Shown: positions 53,086 through 63,439, counted from the stretch's first letter. The stretch: DNA of 64,000 nt from Mesorhizobium sp. YIM 152430 (GCF_029210365.1 NZ_JARGES010000018.1:62001-126000); one strand, 5' to 3'. Program-made: numbers and translations. Notes: a model not told the origin generated them from the sequence alone.

Positions 53086-53862
53086 TCACAGCTTCCAGCC
53101 AGAATGCAGTGCGGCGATGCCGCCCGAATAGTTGCGCCAGGTCACACGGTCGAAGCCGGCCTCTTGGATCATCGCGGCGAAATTCGCCTGGTTGGGGAAT
53201 TTGCGTATGGATTCCACCAGATAGCGGTAGGGCTCGCCGTCGCCCGCGACGATCCTGCCGATCTGCGGGATCGCATTGAACGACCACGCTTCGTAGACCT
53301 TGTCGAGGACAGGCATCTCGACGTCGGAAAATTCGAGGCAGAGAAAGCGGCCGCCGGGCTTCAGGACGCGGTAAGCCTCCGACAGCGCCTTGTCGATGCG
53401 CGGCACGTTGCGGATGCCGAAAGCGATCGTATAGGCGTCGAAACTGGCATTCTCGAACGGCAGTTCCTCGGCATTGGCCTCGACGAAATTCACATGCGCG
53501 TCGAGCTTGCGATTGATTGCCCGGTCTTGGCCGACGGCGAGCATCGAGCCGTTGATGTCGAGCACGGTGGCTTTCGCATTGCGGCCGGACGCCTCGACGA
53601 TGCGGAATGCGATGTCGCCGGTGCCACCGGCGACGTCGAGGACGCTCCAGCCGGGCCGGCGCGGCGGGTTCAGCCACGTTACCATCGCGTTCTTCCACAC
53701 ACGATGCAGGCCGGCCGACATCAGGTCGTTCATCACGTCGTAGCGCTCGGCGACCTTGTGGAACACGTCGTTGACCAGCGGTTGCTTTTCGCCTTCGCCG
53801 ACCTGCCGGAAGCCGTAGGAAGTTTCCATGCCGCCCTGGGCAGTGGTGCGTGCGTCCGACAT
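53086..53862 (-). CDS. ubiE: Ubiquinone/menaquinone C-methyltransferase UbiE
   Basis: A 258-residue SAM methyltransferase. SAM motif I is [15 protein letters not shown] (about residues 73-87); [22 protein letters not shown] and [24 protein letters not shown] are the signature regions of the UbiE family. It methylates the ubiquinone ring intermediate. The start is taken at the ATG at 53862, one codon inside an upstream TTG. First gene of the ubiE-ubiB unit. Confidence 0.95.
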   Translation of the reverse strand: MSDARTTAQGGMETSYGFRQVGEGEKQPLVNDVFHKVAERYDVMNDLMSAGLHRVWKNAMVTWLNPPRRPGWSVLDVAGGTGDIAFRIVEASGRNAKATVLDINGSMLAVGQDRAINRKLDAHVNFVEANAEELPFENASFDAYTIAFGIRNVPRIDKALSEAYRVLKPGGRFLCLEFSDVEMPVLDKVYEAWSFNAIPQIGRIVAGDGEPYRYLVESIRKFPNQANFAAMIQEAGFDRVTWRNYSGGIAALHSGWKL

Positions 53863-53978
53863 CAATTCACCTGTTTCGTCCTGAAAATCGCGGCGACCAT
53901 AGCCGATCGACCGTCGGGGCGCTATCTTCCCGCCCGCGATGAAGAGCCGCGCCGAGCAACGAAGTCAGAAAGTCAGTA

Positions 53979-54956
53979 ATGGTTCTCAAGGCCGAACTGC
54001 ATTGTCACATCGAGGGCGCTGCCGCGCCCGAACTGGTTGAAGCGCAAGCCCGCAGATACGGCAAGGACGTTTCCCATTTCATCAAGGACGGCTCGTTCGT
54101 CTGGCACGATTTCACCAGCTTCCTGAAAGCCTATGACGAAGCCGCCGATCTCTTCCGCACCGAGGAGGACTACGCCCGTCTCGCCGAGCACTACCTGACC
54201 TCGATCGCGCGCGATGGCGCGATCTATTCGGAAGTCTTCACCTCGCCTGACCATGCCGAGGCAGCCGGTCTTTCGCCGCAAGCCTATACCGACGCGCTCG
54301 GCGAGGGCATGGCGCGGGCGAAGGCCAAGACGGGCATCGAGGGCCGGATGATCGTCACCGGCGTGCGCCATGTCGGCGTCGAATCGATCGAAAAGGCGGC
54401 CCGCTTCGCGGCGAAGTGCGCCCACCCGCTCGTTACCGGCTTCGGCGTCGCCGGCGACGAGCGCATGGGAACGATGGAGGATTATGTCCGCGCCTTCGAG
54501 ATCGCGCGCGAGGCCGGCCTCGGCATCACCGTCCATGCCGGCGAGTTCGGCGGACCGCAAAGTGTGCGCGACGCGCTCGACCACATCCGCCCTGCGCGCA
54601 TCGGCCACGGCGTGCGTGCCGTCGAGGACCCGGACCTCGTCAAGCGCATCGCGGATTCAGGCGTCGTGCTGGAAATCTGCCCGGCCTCCAATATCGAGCT
54701 CAAGGTCTATCCGTCCTTCGCAGAGCATCCGTTCTCCAGGCTGCGCGCCGCGGGCTGCAAGGTCACGCTCAATGCCGACGACCCGCCCTATTTCTGGACG
54801 TCTCTGAAGCGCGAATACGAGATCGGCCGCGACGAATTCGGCTTGTCGGACAAGGAACTGACGGCCCTGACCCGCACCGCCATCGAGGCGGCGTTCTGCG
54901 ACAGGAAGACGAAGCAGGCGCTGTTGGCGAAAGTGGATGGGGCTGCGCGGCGATAG
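53979..54956 (+). CDS. add: Adenosine deaminase
   Basis: A 325-residue zinc amidohydrolase. Zinc ligands: ELHCHIEG (two His), ITVHAGEFGGP, and the catalytic Asp in VTLNADDPPYFW; RIGHGVRAV carries the conserved His. It converts adenosine to inosine, feeding the purine phosphorylase at 30 kb. The N-terminus HCHIEG instead of HLHLDG is seen in the alphaproteobacterial branch, which also includes adenine deaminase-like enzymes, so adenine as a substrate cannot be ruled out. Confidence 0.88.
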   Translation: MVLKAELHCHIEGAAAPELVEAQARRYGKDVSHFIKDGSFVWHDFTSFLKAYDEAADLFRTEEDYARLAEHYLTSIARDGAIYSEVFTSPDHAEAAGLSPQAYTDALGEGMARAKAKTGIEGRMIVTGVRHVGVESIEKAARFAAKCAHPLVTGFGVAGDERMGTMEDYVRAFEIAREAGLGITVHAGEFGGPQSVRDALDHIRPARIGHGVRAVEDPDLVKRIADSGVVLEICPASNIELKVYPSFAEHPFSRLRAAGCKVTLNADDPPYFWTSLKREYEIGRDEFGLSDKELTALTRTAIEAAFCDRKTKQALLAKVDGAARR

Positions 54957-55049
54957 TGTTTGTCTGGACCATCGATGCGCTCATGCCTCTCCCTTCCATG
55001 CCGCACGCGACGGACAAGCTTCAGTCAGCCGATCTGCCGCCGCTCATGC

Positions 55050-56624
55050 TCACTTCCCCTGTCCATACGTCTTCGGCGCATCGTCCAGCCCCTTCAGCAC
55101 GTCGGCGGCGCTGTCGAGATAAACCCTGCGCTTATCCCGATCCATCCGCGCCCAGTAGCGATAGACCTGTGCCAGCCGCTGGTTTCCCGACAGCTTCTTC
55201 GAATTGCGATCCAGAAAGTCCCAGTACAGCGGGTTGAACGGACACGCATCCGGCCCGGTTTTCCGCTTCACATCATACCGGCATGACCCGCAATAATCCG
55301 ACATGCGGTCGATATACGCACCGCTCGCCGCATAGGGTTTCGAGCCCAAAATCCCGCCATCGGCGAACTGGCTCATGCCGATGACGTTGGGCAGTTCCAC
55401 CCATTCATAGGCGTCGGCATAGACCGCCAGATACCATTCATGCACCTGACGCGGGTCGATCCCGGCCAGAAGCGCGAAGGTGCCTGTCACCATCAGCCGC
55501 TGGATGTGGTGCGCATAGGCATGGGCACGCGTCTGCCTCACCACATGCGCCATGCAGTTCATGTCGGTCTCGCCGGTCCAGTAGAAGTCGGGCAGGGCGC
55601 GCGTGGCTCCGAGGACGTTCATCGAGCCATAGTCCGGCATCTTCAGCCAGTAGACGCCGCGCACATATTCCCGCCAGCCGATGATCTGCCGAATGAAGCC
55701 TTCGGCTGCATTGAGCGGCACGTCGCCGGCCCGCCAGGCCGCATTCACCCGGCGGCAAAGATCGAGCGGATCGAGAAGACCGGCATTGACATAGGGCGAC
55801 AGCAGCGAGTGGTAGAGAAAGGGCTGGCCTGCCAGCATCGCGTCCTGATAGTCGCCGAAGGCGGCCAGGAAATTCTCCAAAAACGCATCGCGCGCGCGTT
55901 CCGCATCCTTGCGCGTCACCGCCCAGCCGAAATTCTCCAGCGTGCCGAAATGGTCTGCAAAGCGGTCCTCGATCAGCGCGATGACCTCGCGCGTGATCGC
56001 GTCCGGCGCAAAGCGGTTCGGTTGCGGCATGAACAGGTCGTCGCCGGCCGGCTTGCGGTTGTGCGAATCGTAGTTCCATTTGCCGCCGGCGGGCGCATCA
56101 CCCTCCATCAGGAGGCCGGTCTTTCGCCGCATCTGACGATAGAAATATTCCATGGTGAGTTGCTTGCGACCCTCCGCCCATTCGGCGAACGCGTCATGGC
56201 TGGCGAGAAAGCGAGTGTCGGGGCGGATTTCCACCGGGCAGCCGGCGACCTTCTCCCATCCCCGCATCATTTCCATCACGCGCCATTCGCCCGGTTCGGT
56301 TGCGATCACGCGCTCCGGCCGATGCCGCTTCACCGCGCGTCCGAGTTCGCCGGTAAAGCTGCCCGAATTGCCACGGTCGGTCAGCTTCACATAATCGACC
56401 GTCCATCCCGCCTGCCGCATCTCGTCGGCAAAATGGCGCATGGCGGAGAAGATGAAGGCAATCTTCTGCTTGTGGTGGCGCACGTAATTCGCCTCGGCGG
56501 CCACTTCGCAAAGCAGAAGAACGTCTTCGCCCGGATCGGCGTCTCGAAGGCTCGACATCTCCGGCGAGAGTTGGTCGCCGAGAATGAAGACCAGCCGTCG
56601 GGCCTTTCGTCTGTCGAGCGTCAT
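55050..56624 (-). CDS. PhrB-type iron-sulfur (6-4) photolyase / bacterial cryptochrome
   Basis: A 524-residue flavoprotein of the FeS-BCP class. It follows Agrobacterium PhrB over its length: VFILGDQLSP at the start, HHKQKIAFIFSAMRHFA, TEPGEWRVM, LTMEYFYRQMRRKTGLLM and AYEWVELPNVIGMSQFADGG. The four iron-sulfur cysteines are present: NCMAHVV, and CGSC with DACPFN. These proteins repair (6-4) photoproducts in DNA using light. Start ATG 56624 has GGAG seven bases upstream; longer starts at 56657 and 56663 exist. It is divergent from the oxidase genes. Confidence 0.93.
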   Translation of the reverse strand: MTLDRRKARRLVFILGDQLSPEMSSLRDADPGEDVLLLCEVAAEANYVRHHKQKIAFIFSAMRHFADEMRQAGWTVDYVKLTDRGNSGSFTGELGRAVKRHRPERVIATEPGEWRVMEMMRGWEKVAGCPVEIRPDTRFLASHDAFAEWAEGRKQLTMEYFYRQMRRKTGLLMEGDAPAGGKWNYDSHNRKPAGDDLFMPQPNRFAPDAITREVIALIEDRFADHFGTLENFGWAVTRKDAERARDAFLENFLAAFGDYQDAMLAGQPFLYHSLLSPYVNAGLLDPLDLCRRVNAAWRAGDVPLNAAEGFIRQIIGWREYVRGVYWLKMPDYGSMNVLGATRALPDFYWTGETDMNCMAHVVRQTRAHAYAHHIQRLMVTGTFALLAGIDPRQVHEWYLAVYADAYEWVELPNVIGMSQFADGGILGSKPYAASGAYIDRMSDYCGSCRYDVKRKTGPDACPFNPLYWDFLDRNSKKLSGNQRLAQVYRYWARMDRDKRRVYLDSAADVLKGLDDAPKTYGQGK

Positions 56625-56793
56625 GCCTCTCTCCGGTGCCGGTTTTCCCAGAGCCATACGCATGGGGCCGAAGAATGGTTGTCCATGCCCAAAATGCCGC
56701 AGCGCGACAAGGTGCCCCTGCGACAGCGGGCGCCTTTGACGGTTCCGCGGCTTGGCCTATCTTTCGGTCCAGGCAATCGACAAGGACCACGTC

Positions 56794-58155
56794 ATGGACC
56801 CGCTCATCCTCTCCAGGATTCAGTTCGCGGCCAACATTTCGTTCCACATCCTGTTCCCGACCATCACCATCGCGCTCGGCTGGGTCCTTCTCTTCTTCAA
56901 GCTGCAATTCAATCGCACCGGCGACCATGCCTGGATGAAGGCGTATTTTTTCTGGGTGAAGGTCTTCGCGTTGTCCTTCGCGCTCGGCGTCGTTTCCGGC
57001 GTCACGATGAGCTTCCAGTTCGGGACCAACTGGCCGGGCTACATGGAAACGGTCGGCAACATCGCCGGCCCGCTGCTTGCTTACGAAGTGCTGACGGCGT
57101 TCTTCCTCGAAGCCGTCTTCCTCGGCATCATGCTGTTCGGCTTCCGCCGCGTGTCGAACCGCGTTCACACGCTGGCGACCTTCCTTGTCGCCTTCGGCAC
57201 CACCATGTCCGCCTTCTGGATACTGGCGCTGAACTCGTGGATGCAGACGCCGGCCGGGTTCGAGATGCGCGACGGCGTGGCGCACGCGACCGACTGGTTC
57301 GCCATCATCTTCAATCCGTCCTTCCCCTACCGGCTGATCCACATGCTGATCGCCTCGGGCCTGACGACGGCATTTCTCATCGCCGGCCTTTCGGCCCTGC
57401 GCTACATTCGCGGCGACCGTTCGGCGTCCATGCAAAAGGCGCTCAAAACGGGCGTTTACATGGGCGCGATCCTGATTCCGGTGCAGATTTTCGTCGGCGA
57501 CCTGCACGGTCTCAACACGCTGGAACACCAGCCGCAAAAGGTCGCGGCAATGGAGGCGAACTGGGAGACGCGGCCGAACGTGCCGCTCGTCCTCTTCGCC
57601 TGGCCCGACGAGGAGGCGCGGGAGAACCGCTTCGAGATATCCATTCCCAACATGGCGAGCGTCATCCTGAAGCACTCGCCCGACGGCGTCGTGCCCGGCC
57701 TCAACGATTACGAGGGCGAGCATCCGCCGGTCGCGCCCGTCTTCTGGAGTTTCCGCATCATGGTCGGCACCGGCATGGCGATGCTGGCGCTCTCATGGGC
57801 AGGGGCATTCTATCTTTATAGACGCGGGGCCTTGCCGGTGCCGCTCGCTTACGGCTTTGCCGGCATGGCATTTTCGGGCTGGGTGGCGACGCTCGCCGGC
57901 TGGTACACCACCGAAATCGGCCGCCAGCCCTGGCTGGTCGCCGGCGTCCTGAAGACCGCCGACGCCGTCGCTCCCGTCCCCGGCGCCCATGTCGCGCTGA
58001 CGCTGGCGGTCTATGTCATCCTCTATCTGGTGCTGATGGTCGTCTATCTCGGCGTCCTGACGCATCTGGCGCTGAAGGCCGGCAAGGAAGGCGACGACGA
58101 GCCCGGTCCCGCTGTCGAGGACGAGCCGCTGTCGCAGCCGGTGGCGGGGGAGTAG
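56794..58155 (+). CDS. Cyanide-insensitive bd-type quinol oxidase subunit I (CioA)
   Basis: A 453-residue CydA/CioA protein with about nine membrane helices. ILSRIQFAANISFHILFP carries the N-terminal heme histidine, and GRQPWLVAG is the GRQPW motif of the short-loop CIO group. The quinol loop is short, as in cyanide-insensitive oxidases. It oxidises quinol and reduces oxygen without pumping protons. Start: ATG 56794 (MDPLILSR); the upstream TTG adds residues with no family similarity. Confidence 0.93.
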   Translation: MDPLILSRIQFAANISFHILFPTITIALGWVLLFFKLQFNRTGDHAWMKAYFFWVKVFALSFALGVVSGVTMSFQFGTNWPGYMETVGNIAGPLLAYEVLTAFFLEAVFLGIMLFGFRRVSNRVHTLATFLVAFGTTMSAFWILALNSWMQTPAGFEMRDGVAHATDWFAIIFNPSFPYRLIHMLIASGLTTAFLIAGLSALRYIRGDRSASMQKALKTGVYMGAILIPVQIFVGDLHGLNTLEHQPQKVAAMEANWETRPNVPLVLFAWPDEEARENRFEISIPNMASVILKHSPDGVVPGLNDYEGEHPPVAPVFWSFRIMVGTGMAMLALSWAGAFYLYRRGALPVPLAYGFAGMAFSGWVATLAGWYTTEIGRQPWLVAGVLKTADAVAPVPGAHVALTLAVYVILYLVLMVVYLGVLTHLALKAGKEGDDEPGPAVEDEPLSQPVAGE

Positions 58156-58229
58156 AGCATGATTTCGAAGGGTTTCGCACGTCATGGGGCACCCACCCCG
58201 TCCGCGTTTTCCCGCATGGAGACGGCGCA
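58156..58229. repeat. Possible degenerate palindromic repeat between cioA and cioB
   Basis: The spacer begins AGAGCATGATTTCGAAGGG, which resembles the left arm of a common rhizobial repeat, but the right arm is not clear. It separates genes that often overlap or lie closer together. Confidence 0.3.
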
Positions 58230-59234
58230 ATGAACATTGACTGGCACATCGCCATGCCCCTGATCTTCGCCGGCCTCATGGGGCTGTCGATCCTGATCTA
58301 TGTCGTGCTCGACGGGTTCGATCTCGGCATCGGCATCCTGTTCTCCGTCGCCACCGATGAGGAGCGCGACACGATGATCAACTCGATCGGCCCGTTCTGG
58401 GATGCGAACGAGACCTGGCTGGTGCTCGCGGTGGGACTGCTGCTGGTCGCCTTCCCGGTCGCGCATGGCATCATCCTGACCTCGCTCTATCTGCCCGTCT
58501 TCGTGCTGCTGCTCGGCCTCATCATCCGCGGCGTCGCCTTCGATTTCCGCGCCAAGGTTCCGGTTCATCGCAAGCATCGCTGGAACTTCCTGTTCTTCGC
58601 CGGCTCGCTGACGGCTTCGCTGGCGCAGGGCTACATGCTAGGCGTCTATGTGCTGGGGCTGGAGCGGGGCGCGGCGACCTTCGGCTTCGGCGCGTTGGTG
58701 GCGCTGTGCCTTGCCGCTTCCTATGCGGCGATGGGCGCTGCCTGGCTGATCTACAAGACCGAGGGCGAGTTGCAGCGAAAGGCGGTGCGGTTCCTGCGCT
58801 CCGCGCTCGTCTTCACCGCCGTCGGCATGGTCGCGGTCTCGCTGGCGACGCCTTTCGCCAGCCCGCGAATCTTCGAAAAATGGTTCACCTGGCCGGAGAT
58901 CGTCTATGTTGCGCCGCTGCCGGTGATCACCGGCGCGATGTTCCTGTGGCTCTGGTTGCTGACCTTCAGGCTGCCCCTCAAGGACGACCGCCATGCGATC
59001 ACGCCGTTCCTGGTGCTGGCCGGGATCTTCACGCTCGGCTTTGCGGGCCTTGCCTATTCGTTCTATCCGTACGTCGTGCCCGACCAGATGACGATCTGGG
59101 AAGCGGCGTCGGCGCCGGAAAGCCTCGCCATCATCCTGGTCGGCACCTGTTTCGTGCTGCCCGTCATCATCGGCTATTCCTTCTATGCCTACCGGATCTT
59201 CGGTGGTAAGGCGACGGACCTGACCTACGACTGA
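58230..59234 (+). CDS. Cyanide-insensitive bd-type quinol oxidase subunit II (CioB)
   Basis: A 334-residue CydB/CioB protein with about eight membrane helices. VVLDGFDLGIGILF (residues 25-38) and the WDANETWLVLAVGLLLVAFP segment (about 58-77) are family signatures. It partners CioA in the membrane oxidase. The subunit has no CydX partner that I can see nearby. Confidence 0.93.
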   Translation: MNIDWHIAMPLIFAGLMGLSILIYVVLDGFDLGIGILFSVATDEERDTMINSIGPFWDANETWLVLAVGLLLVAFPVAHGIILTSLYLPVFVLLLGLIIRGVAFDFRAKVPVHRKHRWNFLFFAGSLTASLAQGYMLGVYVLGLERGAATFGFGALVALCLAASYAAMGAAWLIYKTEGELQRKAVRFLRSALVFTAVGMVAVSLATPFASPRIFEKWFTWPEIVYVAPLPVITGAMFLWLWLLTFRLPLKDDRHAITPFLVLAGIFTLGFAGLAYSFYPYVVPDQMTIWEAASAPESLAIILVGTCFVLPVIIGYSFYAYRIFGGKATDLTYD

Positions 59235-59250
59235 CAGGCCGCATCGACCC

Positions 59251-60015
59251 ATGAACGCGCAGGCTCCGGCCCCGAAAATCCGCCGCCTGCGCGCCGCCTT
59301 CGCGCTCTTCGCGGTCGGCCTCACCGGCATCGCGGCGCTCTATATGGCGCTGCCGCCGGTCACGGAACTGCCGCGCTGGGCCTATGTCGTCAATCCGGCA
59401 CTGATGCTCGCCGTCTTCGTCGTCGCCGGCACCTTCATCGCCCCCGTCTGCGGTTTGCGATCACGCATCGCCGAGCGCGCATCGGGCCATGCCGTATCGC
59501 TCCTACCGCCGCGGGCGGCGTTCTTCGCCCTTGTCGGGATCGCCGCCGGCATCTTCGTCGGCCTTGCCGATCATGCGACCCGAACGCTCTGGCAGGACCC
59601 GCACGGCCTGACCCCGGCGCTGACCGACAATTGGCGCTTCGCCAGCCTGACCGTCGGCATCTTCTATGGCGGCATTGTCGAGGAAATCACGCTGCGCTGG
59701 GGCGTCATGAGCCTTGCCGTGCTGCTCGTCTGGAAGGCGTTCGGGCGCAACGCGCCGCGCCCCTCGGCGATCCAGCTCTGGGCCGGCATCGCCATCGCGG
59801 CCGTGCTCTTCGCGCTCGGCCATCTGCCGGCTTTGGCGTCGAGCGGGGCAGAACTGACGCAGGCGCTGGTCTTCCGCACCCTTTTCTGGAACGCGACGCT
59901 CGGCCTTCTCTTCGGCGCGCTCTTCGCCCGCCACGATCTGGAAGCCGCGATGCTCGCCCATGCCGGCTTTCATGTCGGCCTGCTGCCGGCATCGCTTCTG
60001 GCGGCTTTTGTCTGA
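59251..60015 (+). CDS. CPBP family intramembrane glutamic protease
   Basis: A 254-residue membrane protein with about seven helices. The CPBP/CAAX active-site motifs are present: GIVEEITLRWG (the EE pair and the Arg), LFALGHL, and the final HAGFH. Probably an intramembrane protease; substrate unknown. It follows cioB by 16 bp, but the functional link is uncertain. Confidence 0.86.
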   Translation: MNAQAPAPKIRRLRAAFALFAVGLTGIAALYMALPPVTELPRWAYVVNPALMLAVFVVAGTFIAPVCGLRSRIAERASGHAVSLLPPRAAFFALVGIAAGIFVGLADHATRTLWQDPHGLTPALTDNWRFASLTVGIFYGGIVEEITLRWGVMSLAVLLVWKAFGRNAPRPSAIQLWAGIAIAAVLFALGHLPALASSGAELTQALVFRTLFWNATLGLLFGALFARHDLEAAMLAHAGFHVGLLPASLLAAFV

Positions 60016-60118
60016 AGCTCGATATATCCTGGCCGTCATGCACCCGGCAGATAGAACACTTGTTCGTGGGCGGTCAGTTCGACGAGGACCAGCGTCACAT
60101 AAAGCATGTCGGCACCAT

Positions 60119-60400
60119 TCAGGCGGCCTTCAGACGCTTCCATTCCCGTTCGAACTGGAAGCAGTATTGCGCCGCCTCGTCGGCGTCGAGCAGGCGGGCC
60201 ATTTGCGGAAAGATCGTCTGGTAGAGGCTTTGCTTCGACCAGTCCCACGGCATGGTTTCGGCCCCGCGCGCCTCGGCCAGAATGCGCTCCAGCCGCCGCC
60301 GGACCTTGTCCGGGTCGGGCTTCCATCGCGGCACGGCCGGCCCGGCGCCGAAAAGGTCGCCTTGAGACTCGGCTGTGCCGAAGAGGTCGCTCTGGCTCAT
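60119..60400 (-). CDS. Uncharacterised 93-residue protein
   Basis: A small soluble protein with two SDLFG/GDLFG repeats at the N-terminus (residues 4-8 and 14-18) and a helical basic part (WKPDPDKVRRRLERILAEA). WDWSKQSLYQTIFPQMARLL looks like a conserved motif, and I have seen similar hypothetical proteins in rhizobia. The function is unknown. It lies 77 bp after a truncated restriction-modification gene on the same strand. Confidence 0.7.
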   Translation of the reverse strand: MSQSDLFGTAESQGDLFGAGPAVPRWKPDPDKVRRRLERILAEARGAETMPWDWSKQSLYQTIFPQMARLLDADEAAQYCFQFEREWKRLKAA

Positions 60401-60477
60401 CGTGTCGAAAGTCCCTGTGCGATTCGATCATGCGATCATCGCAAAGCGGGATGGCGGCGGCGAGGCCAAAGCGCGAC

Positions 60478-61257
60478 TTATCCCCGGTCGGGGAATGCCT
60501 GTATGACTTGGTCGTCCGCCGCGTTGAGCTTGGCCAGGAACAGGCCGTAGGCCAGCATCTGCGCGAAGGCGTCGGCAAATTCCTTCACCGTCAGTTCGTG
60601 GAAGACCTGCGTGCGGAAGACATCATAGAGCGCGTGCAGCCGGCCTTCCTGCCCTGCCTTCGACTGGCGCAGCAATTCCTCGGTGAGGTAGTCGCGCAGG
60701 AGTTTCGAGCGGGTGGCGAGCGCCAGCGCCAGCTTCTGCGCGCTTTTCAAACCCTCCGGCGGCGACGAAAAGAACGCCGAGAGCAGCTTCTCGACCGCCT
60801 CCGCCCTGGCCGGATCGACACGCAATTGCCGCGCTTCGAGGTCGCTCGCATAGGCAAGTTCTGCGCGGTCGATAACCTTGCCCGCCCCGTCTATGCGGAT
60901 GAAGCGCAGATAGTCGGTGACGACGATGTTGTCGGACAGCTTGCGGTATTTGGCGATCTGCTCGGATTTTAGCACCTTGTCCAGATTGGCGCCCAGTTCC
61001 TTCACCTCGACATAGCCGAGGATCATGCCCTGCCGCTTGACCTTGAAGTCCGGCGCGCCGTGACCCTTTTCGCGCGACGGCTCATGCTGAACGGCGATTC
61101 CCGGCGCCATGGCGGCCGCGGCAAATGTGCCAAGTAGGTTCTCCAGCGGTGTCCGGCCGCTATGCTCGGTCCCGCCATCCGCATAGGCCGAGGCCAATGC
61201 CTTGAAATAGGTCTCGAATTTCTGAAGCACCGCCTTCCCCCGTTCGCCGGGCGACAC
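60478..61257 (-). pseudogene. Type IIG restriction-modification protein, N-terminal fragment
   Basis: A 259-residue frame matching the N-terminal third of Eco57I-type fused nuclease-methyltransferases. It has a PD-(D/E)xK site: Glu59, Asp70 in GAPDF, and Glu84/Lys86 in GYVEVKELG, followed by KYRKLSDNIVVTDYLRFIRI and the helical connector with EFADAFAQMLAYGLFLAKL. Normal members continue for several hundred residues with an N6-adenine methyltransferase; here the frame stops at FPDRG and the methylase and specificity parts are absent. It is probably a decayed remnant. Whether the nuclease alone is active is unknown. Confidence 0.75.
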
Positions 61258-61343
61258 TCAACCTGATGGTGCAGGGCAGCGCAAGGCCAAACGCCACTTC
61301 GCCCCGCTTGTGAACCCCCCGCCGCCCTGCTAAAGCGCGGCGC

Positions 61344-63152
61344 ATGAAGACGCCCCTTTCAAAGATCCGCAATTTCTCCATCGTCGCCCATATCGACCAT
61401 GGCAAATCGACGCTCGCCGACCGGCTGATCCAGATGACCGGCTCGCTGGAGGTGCGCGAGATGAAGGAGCAGGTGCTCGACGCGATGGACATCGAGCGCG
61501 AGCGCGGCATCACCATCAAGGCCAACACCGTCCGGCTCGAATATGACGCGAAGGACGGCGAGCACTACGTGCTGAACCTGATCGACACGCCCGGCCATGT
61601 CGACTTCGCCTACGAGGTCTCGCGCTCGCTCCGCGCCTGCGAGGGCTCGCTGCTGGTGGTCGACGCCTCACAAGGCGTCGAGGCGCAGACGCTGGCGAAT
61701 GTCTACCAGGCGATCGACGCCGACCACGAGATCGTCGTCGTCCTCAACAAGATCGACCTGCCCGCCGCCGAGCCCGAGCGCATCAAGGAACAGGTCGAGG
61801 AGGTGATTGGCCTCGATGCCTCCGACGCGGTTATGATCTCGGCCAAGACCGGCATCGGCATCGAGGACGTGCTGGAGGCAATCGTCACCAGGCTTCCGCC
61901 GCCGAAGGAAGGCGACGAGACCGCGCCCTTGAAAGCCATGCTGGTCGATAGCTGGTACGACGCCTATCTCGGCGTCATCGTCCTGGTTCGCATCATCGAC
62001 GGTCGGCTGAAGAAGGGCCAGCAAATCCGCATGATGGGCACGAATGCGCGCTACACGGTCGACCGCGTCGGCGTGATCACGCCCAAGATGGTGATGGTCG
62101 ACGATCTCGGCCCCGGCGAACTCGGCTTCATCACCGCCTCGATCAAGGAAGTGGCCGACACCCGCGTCGGCGATACCATCACCGACGACCGCAAGCCGAC
62201 CGCGACCGCCCTGCCGGGCTTCAAGCCGGCGCAGCCGGTGGTCTTCTGCGGCCTCTTTCCCGTCGACGCCGCCGATTTCGAAGACCTGCGCGCCGCGATG
62301 GGCAAGCTGCGCCTGAACGATGCGTCCTTCTCGTTCGAAATGGAAACCTCCGCCGCGCTCGGCTTCGGCTTCCGCTGCGGCTTCCTCGGCCTTTTGCACC
62401 TCGAAATCATCCAGGAGCGGCTGGAGCGCGAATTCGACCTCGATCTGATCGCGACCGCACCGTCGGTCGTCTACAAGCTCAACATGAATGACGGGTCTGA
62501 GATCGAACTGCACAACCCCGCCGACATGCCGGACGTGGTCCGCATCGCCGGCATCGAGGAGCCGTGGATCAAGGCGACGATCCTGACGCCCGACGATTAT
62601 CTCGGCGCGATCCTGAAGCTGTGCCAGGAGCGCCGCGGCGTCCAGATCGACCTCTCCTATGTCGGCAAGCGCGCCATGGTCACCTACGACCTGCCGCTGA
62701 ACGAGGTGGTGTTCGATTTCTACGACCGCCTGAAGTCGATCTCCAAGGGCTACGCCTCCTTCGACTACCAGTTGACCGACTATCGCGAGGGCGACCTCGT
62801 CAAGATGTCGATCCTCGTCAACGAAGAACCCGTCGACGCCCTCTCCATGCTGGTCCACCGCTCGGCCGCCGAAAAGCGCGGCCGCGCCATGTGCGAAAAG
62901 TTGAAGGATCTGATCCCCAAGCACATGTTCAAGATCCCGATCCAGGCGGCGATCGGCGGCAAGGTGATCGCCCGCGAGACGATATCGGCTCTGCGCAAGG
63001 ACGTGACGGCCAAATGCTATGGCGGCGACGTGACGCGCAAGCGCAAGCTTCTGGAAAAGCAGAAGGAAGGCAAGAAGCGGATGCGCCAGTTCGGCAAGGT
63101 GGAAATTCCGCAGGCGGCGTTCATCGAGGCGCTGAAGATGGGGGACAACTAA
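61344..63152 (+). CDS. lepA: Elongation factor 4 (LepA)
   Basis: A 602-residue translational GTPase that can back-translocate ribosomes. G motifs [36 protein letters not shown] and [11 protein letters not shown] are present, as is the LepA-specific C-terminal domain ([19 protein letters not shown]). Full length. It is divergent from the restriction fragment and followed closely by a toxin fragment. Confidence 0.97.
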   Translation: MKTPLSKIRNFSIVAHIDHGKSTLADRLIQMTGSLEVREMKEQVLDAMDIERERGITIKANTVRLEYDAKDGEHYVLNLIDTPGHVDFAYEVSRSLRACEGSLLVVDASQGVEAQTLANVYQAIDADHEIVVVLNKIDLPAAEPERIKEQVEEVIGLDASDAVMISAKTGIGIEDVLEAIVTRLPPPKEGDETAPLKAMLVDSWYDAYLGVIVLVRIIDGRLKKGQQIRMMGTNARYTVDRVGVITPKMVMVDDLGPGELGFITASIKEVADTRVGDTITDDRKPTATALPGFKPAQPVVFCGLFPVDAADFEDLRAAMGKLRLNDASFSFEMETSAALGFGFRCGFLGLLHLEIIQERLEREFDLDLIATAPSVVYKLNMNDGSEIELHNPADMPDVVRIAGIEEPWIKATILTPDDYLGAILKLCQERRGVQIDLSYVGKRAMVTYDLPLNEVVFDFYDRLKSISKGYASFDYQLTDYREGDLVKMSILVNEEPVDALSMLVHRSAAEKRGRAMCEKLKDLIPKHMFKIPIQAAIGGKVIARETISALRKDVTAKCYGGDVTRKRKLLEKQKEGKKRMRQFGKVEIPQAAFIEALKMGDN

Positions 63153-63191
63153 GGCTTGTGCGAGAAAGGGCAGGCCAGAGCGTTTCCCTGC

Positions 63192-63362
63192 ATGGACATT
63201 TTTCTCGGCCTCAATGGCGCGCGCCTCGATGCCGAACCCCAAGCGGTCATTACCTTCATCTATGGGCATCTCGAAGCCGGGACCTTTCGCAAGCCCGTTC
63301 TCGAGGATTGGCTGCGCACGTATGTCGCGAGCCCGGAACATCGGGCGGAGGCGTCCGCCTGA
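63192..63362 (+). pseudogene. Doc (death-on-curing) toxin C-terminal fragment
   Basis: A 56-residue frame beginning MDIFLGLNGARLDAEPQAV and ending in a DWLRTYVASP-like segment. It matches the C-terminal third of Doc/Fic-type toxins. The catalytic HxFxDGNKRT loop should lie just before it; the upstream in-frame residues (KGQARAFPC) look like a degraded version. No antitoxin gene is adjacent. It is probably a remnant; a functional short protein is unlikely. Confidence 0.55.
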
Positions 63363-63439
63363 TGCCTGAAAGGCGAGCAATTTCGTTGCGGCGCGCTCCG
63401 CACCCTATCTGCGCCATGATCGCAAGGCAGGGCTGGCCG

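Noticed and set aside
60036-60118. Short minus-strand frame after the 93-residue gene (MLYVTLVLVELTAHEQ...)
   Set aside because: Only 23 codons, no ribosome site, and the opposite strand carries the end of the CPBP gene region; not enough support.
61668-63380. Long minus-strand frame opposite lepA (570 codons)
   Set aside because: Mirror of a highly conserved gene; no start signal and no recognisable domain.
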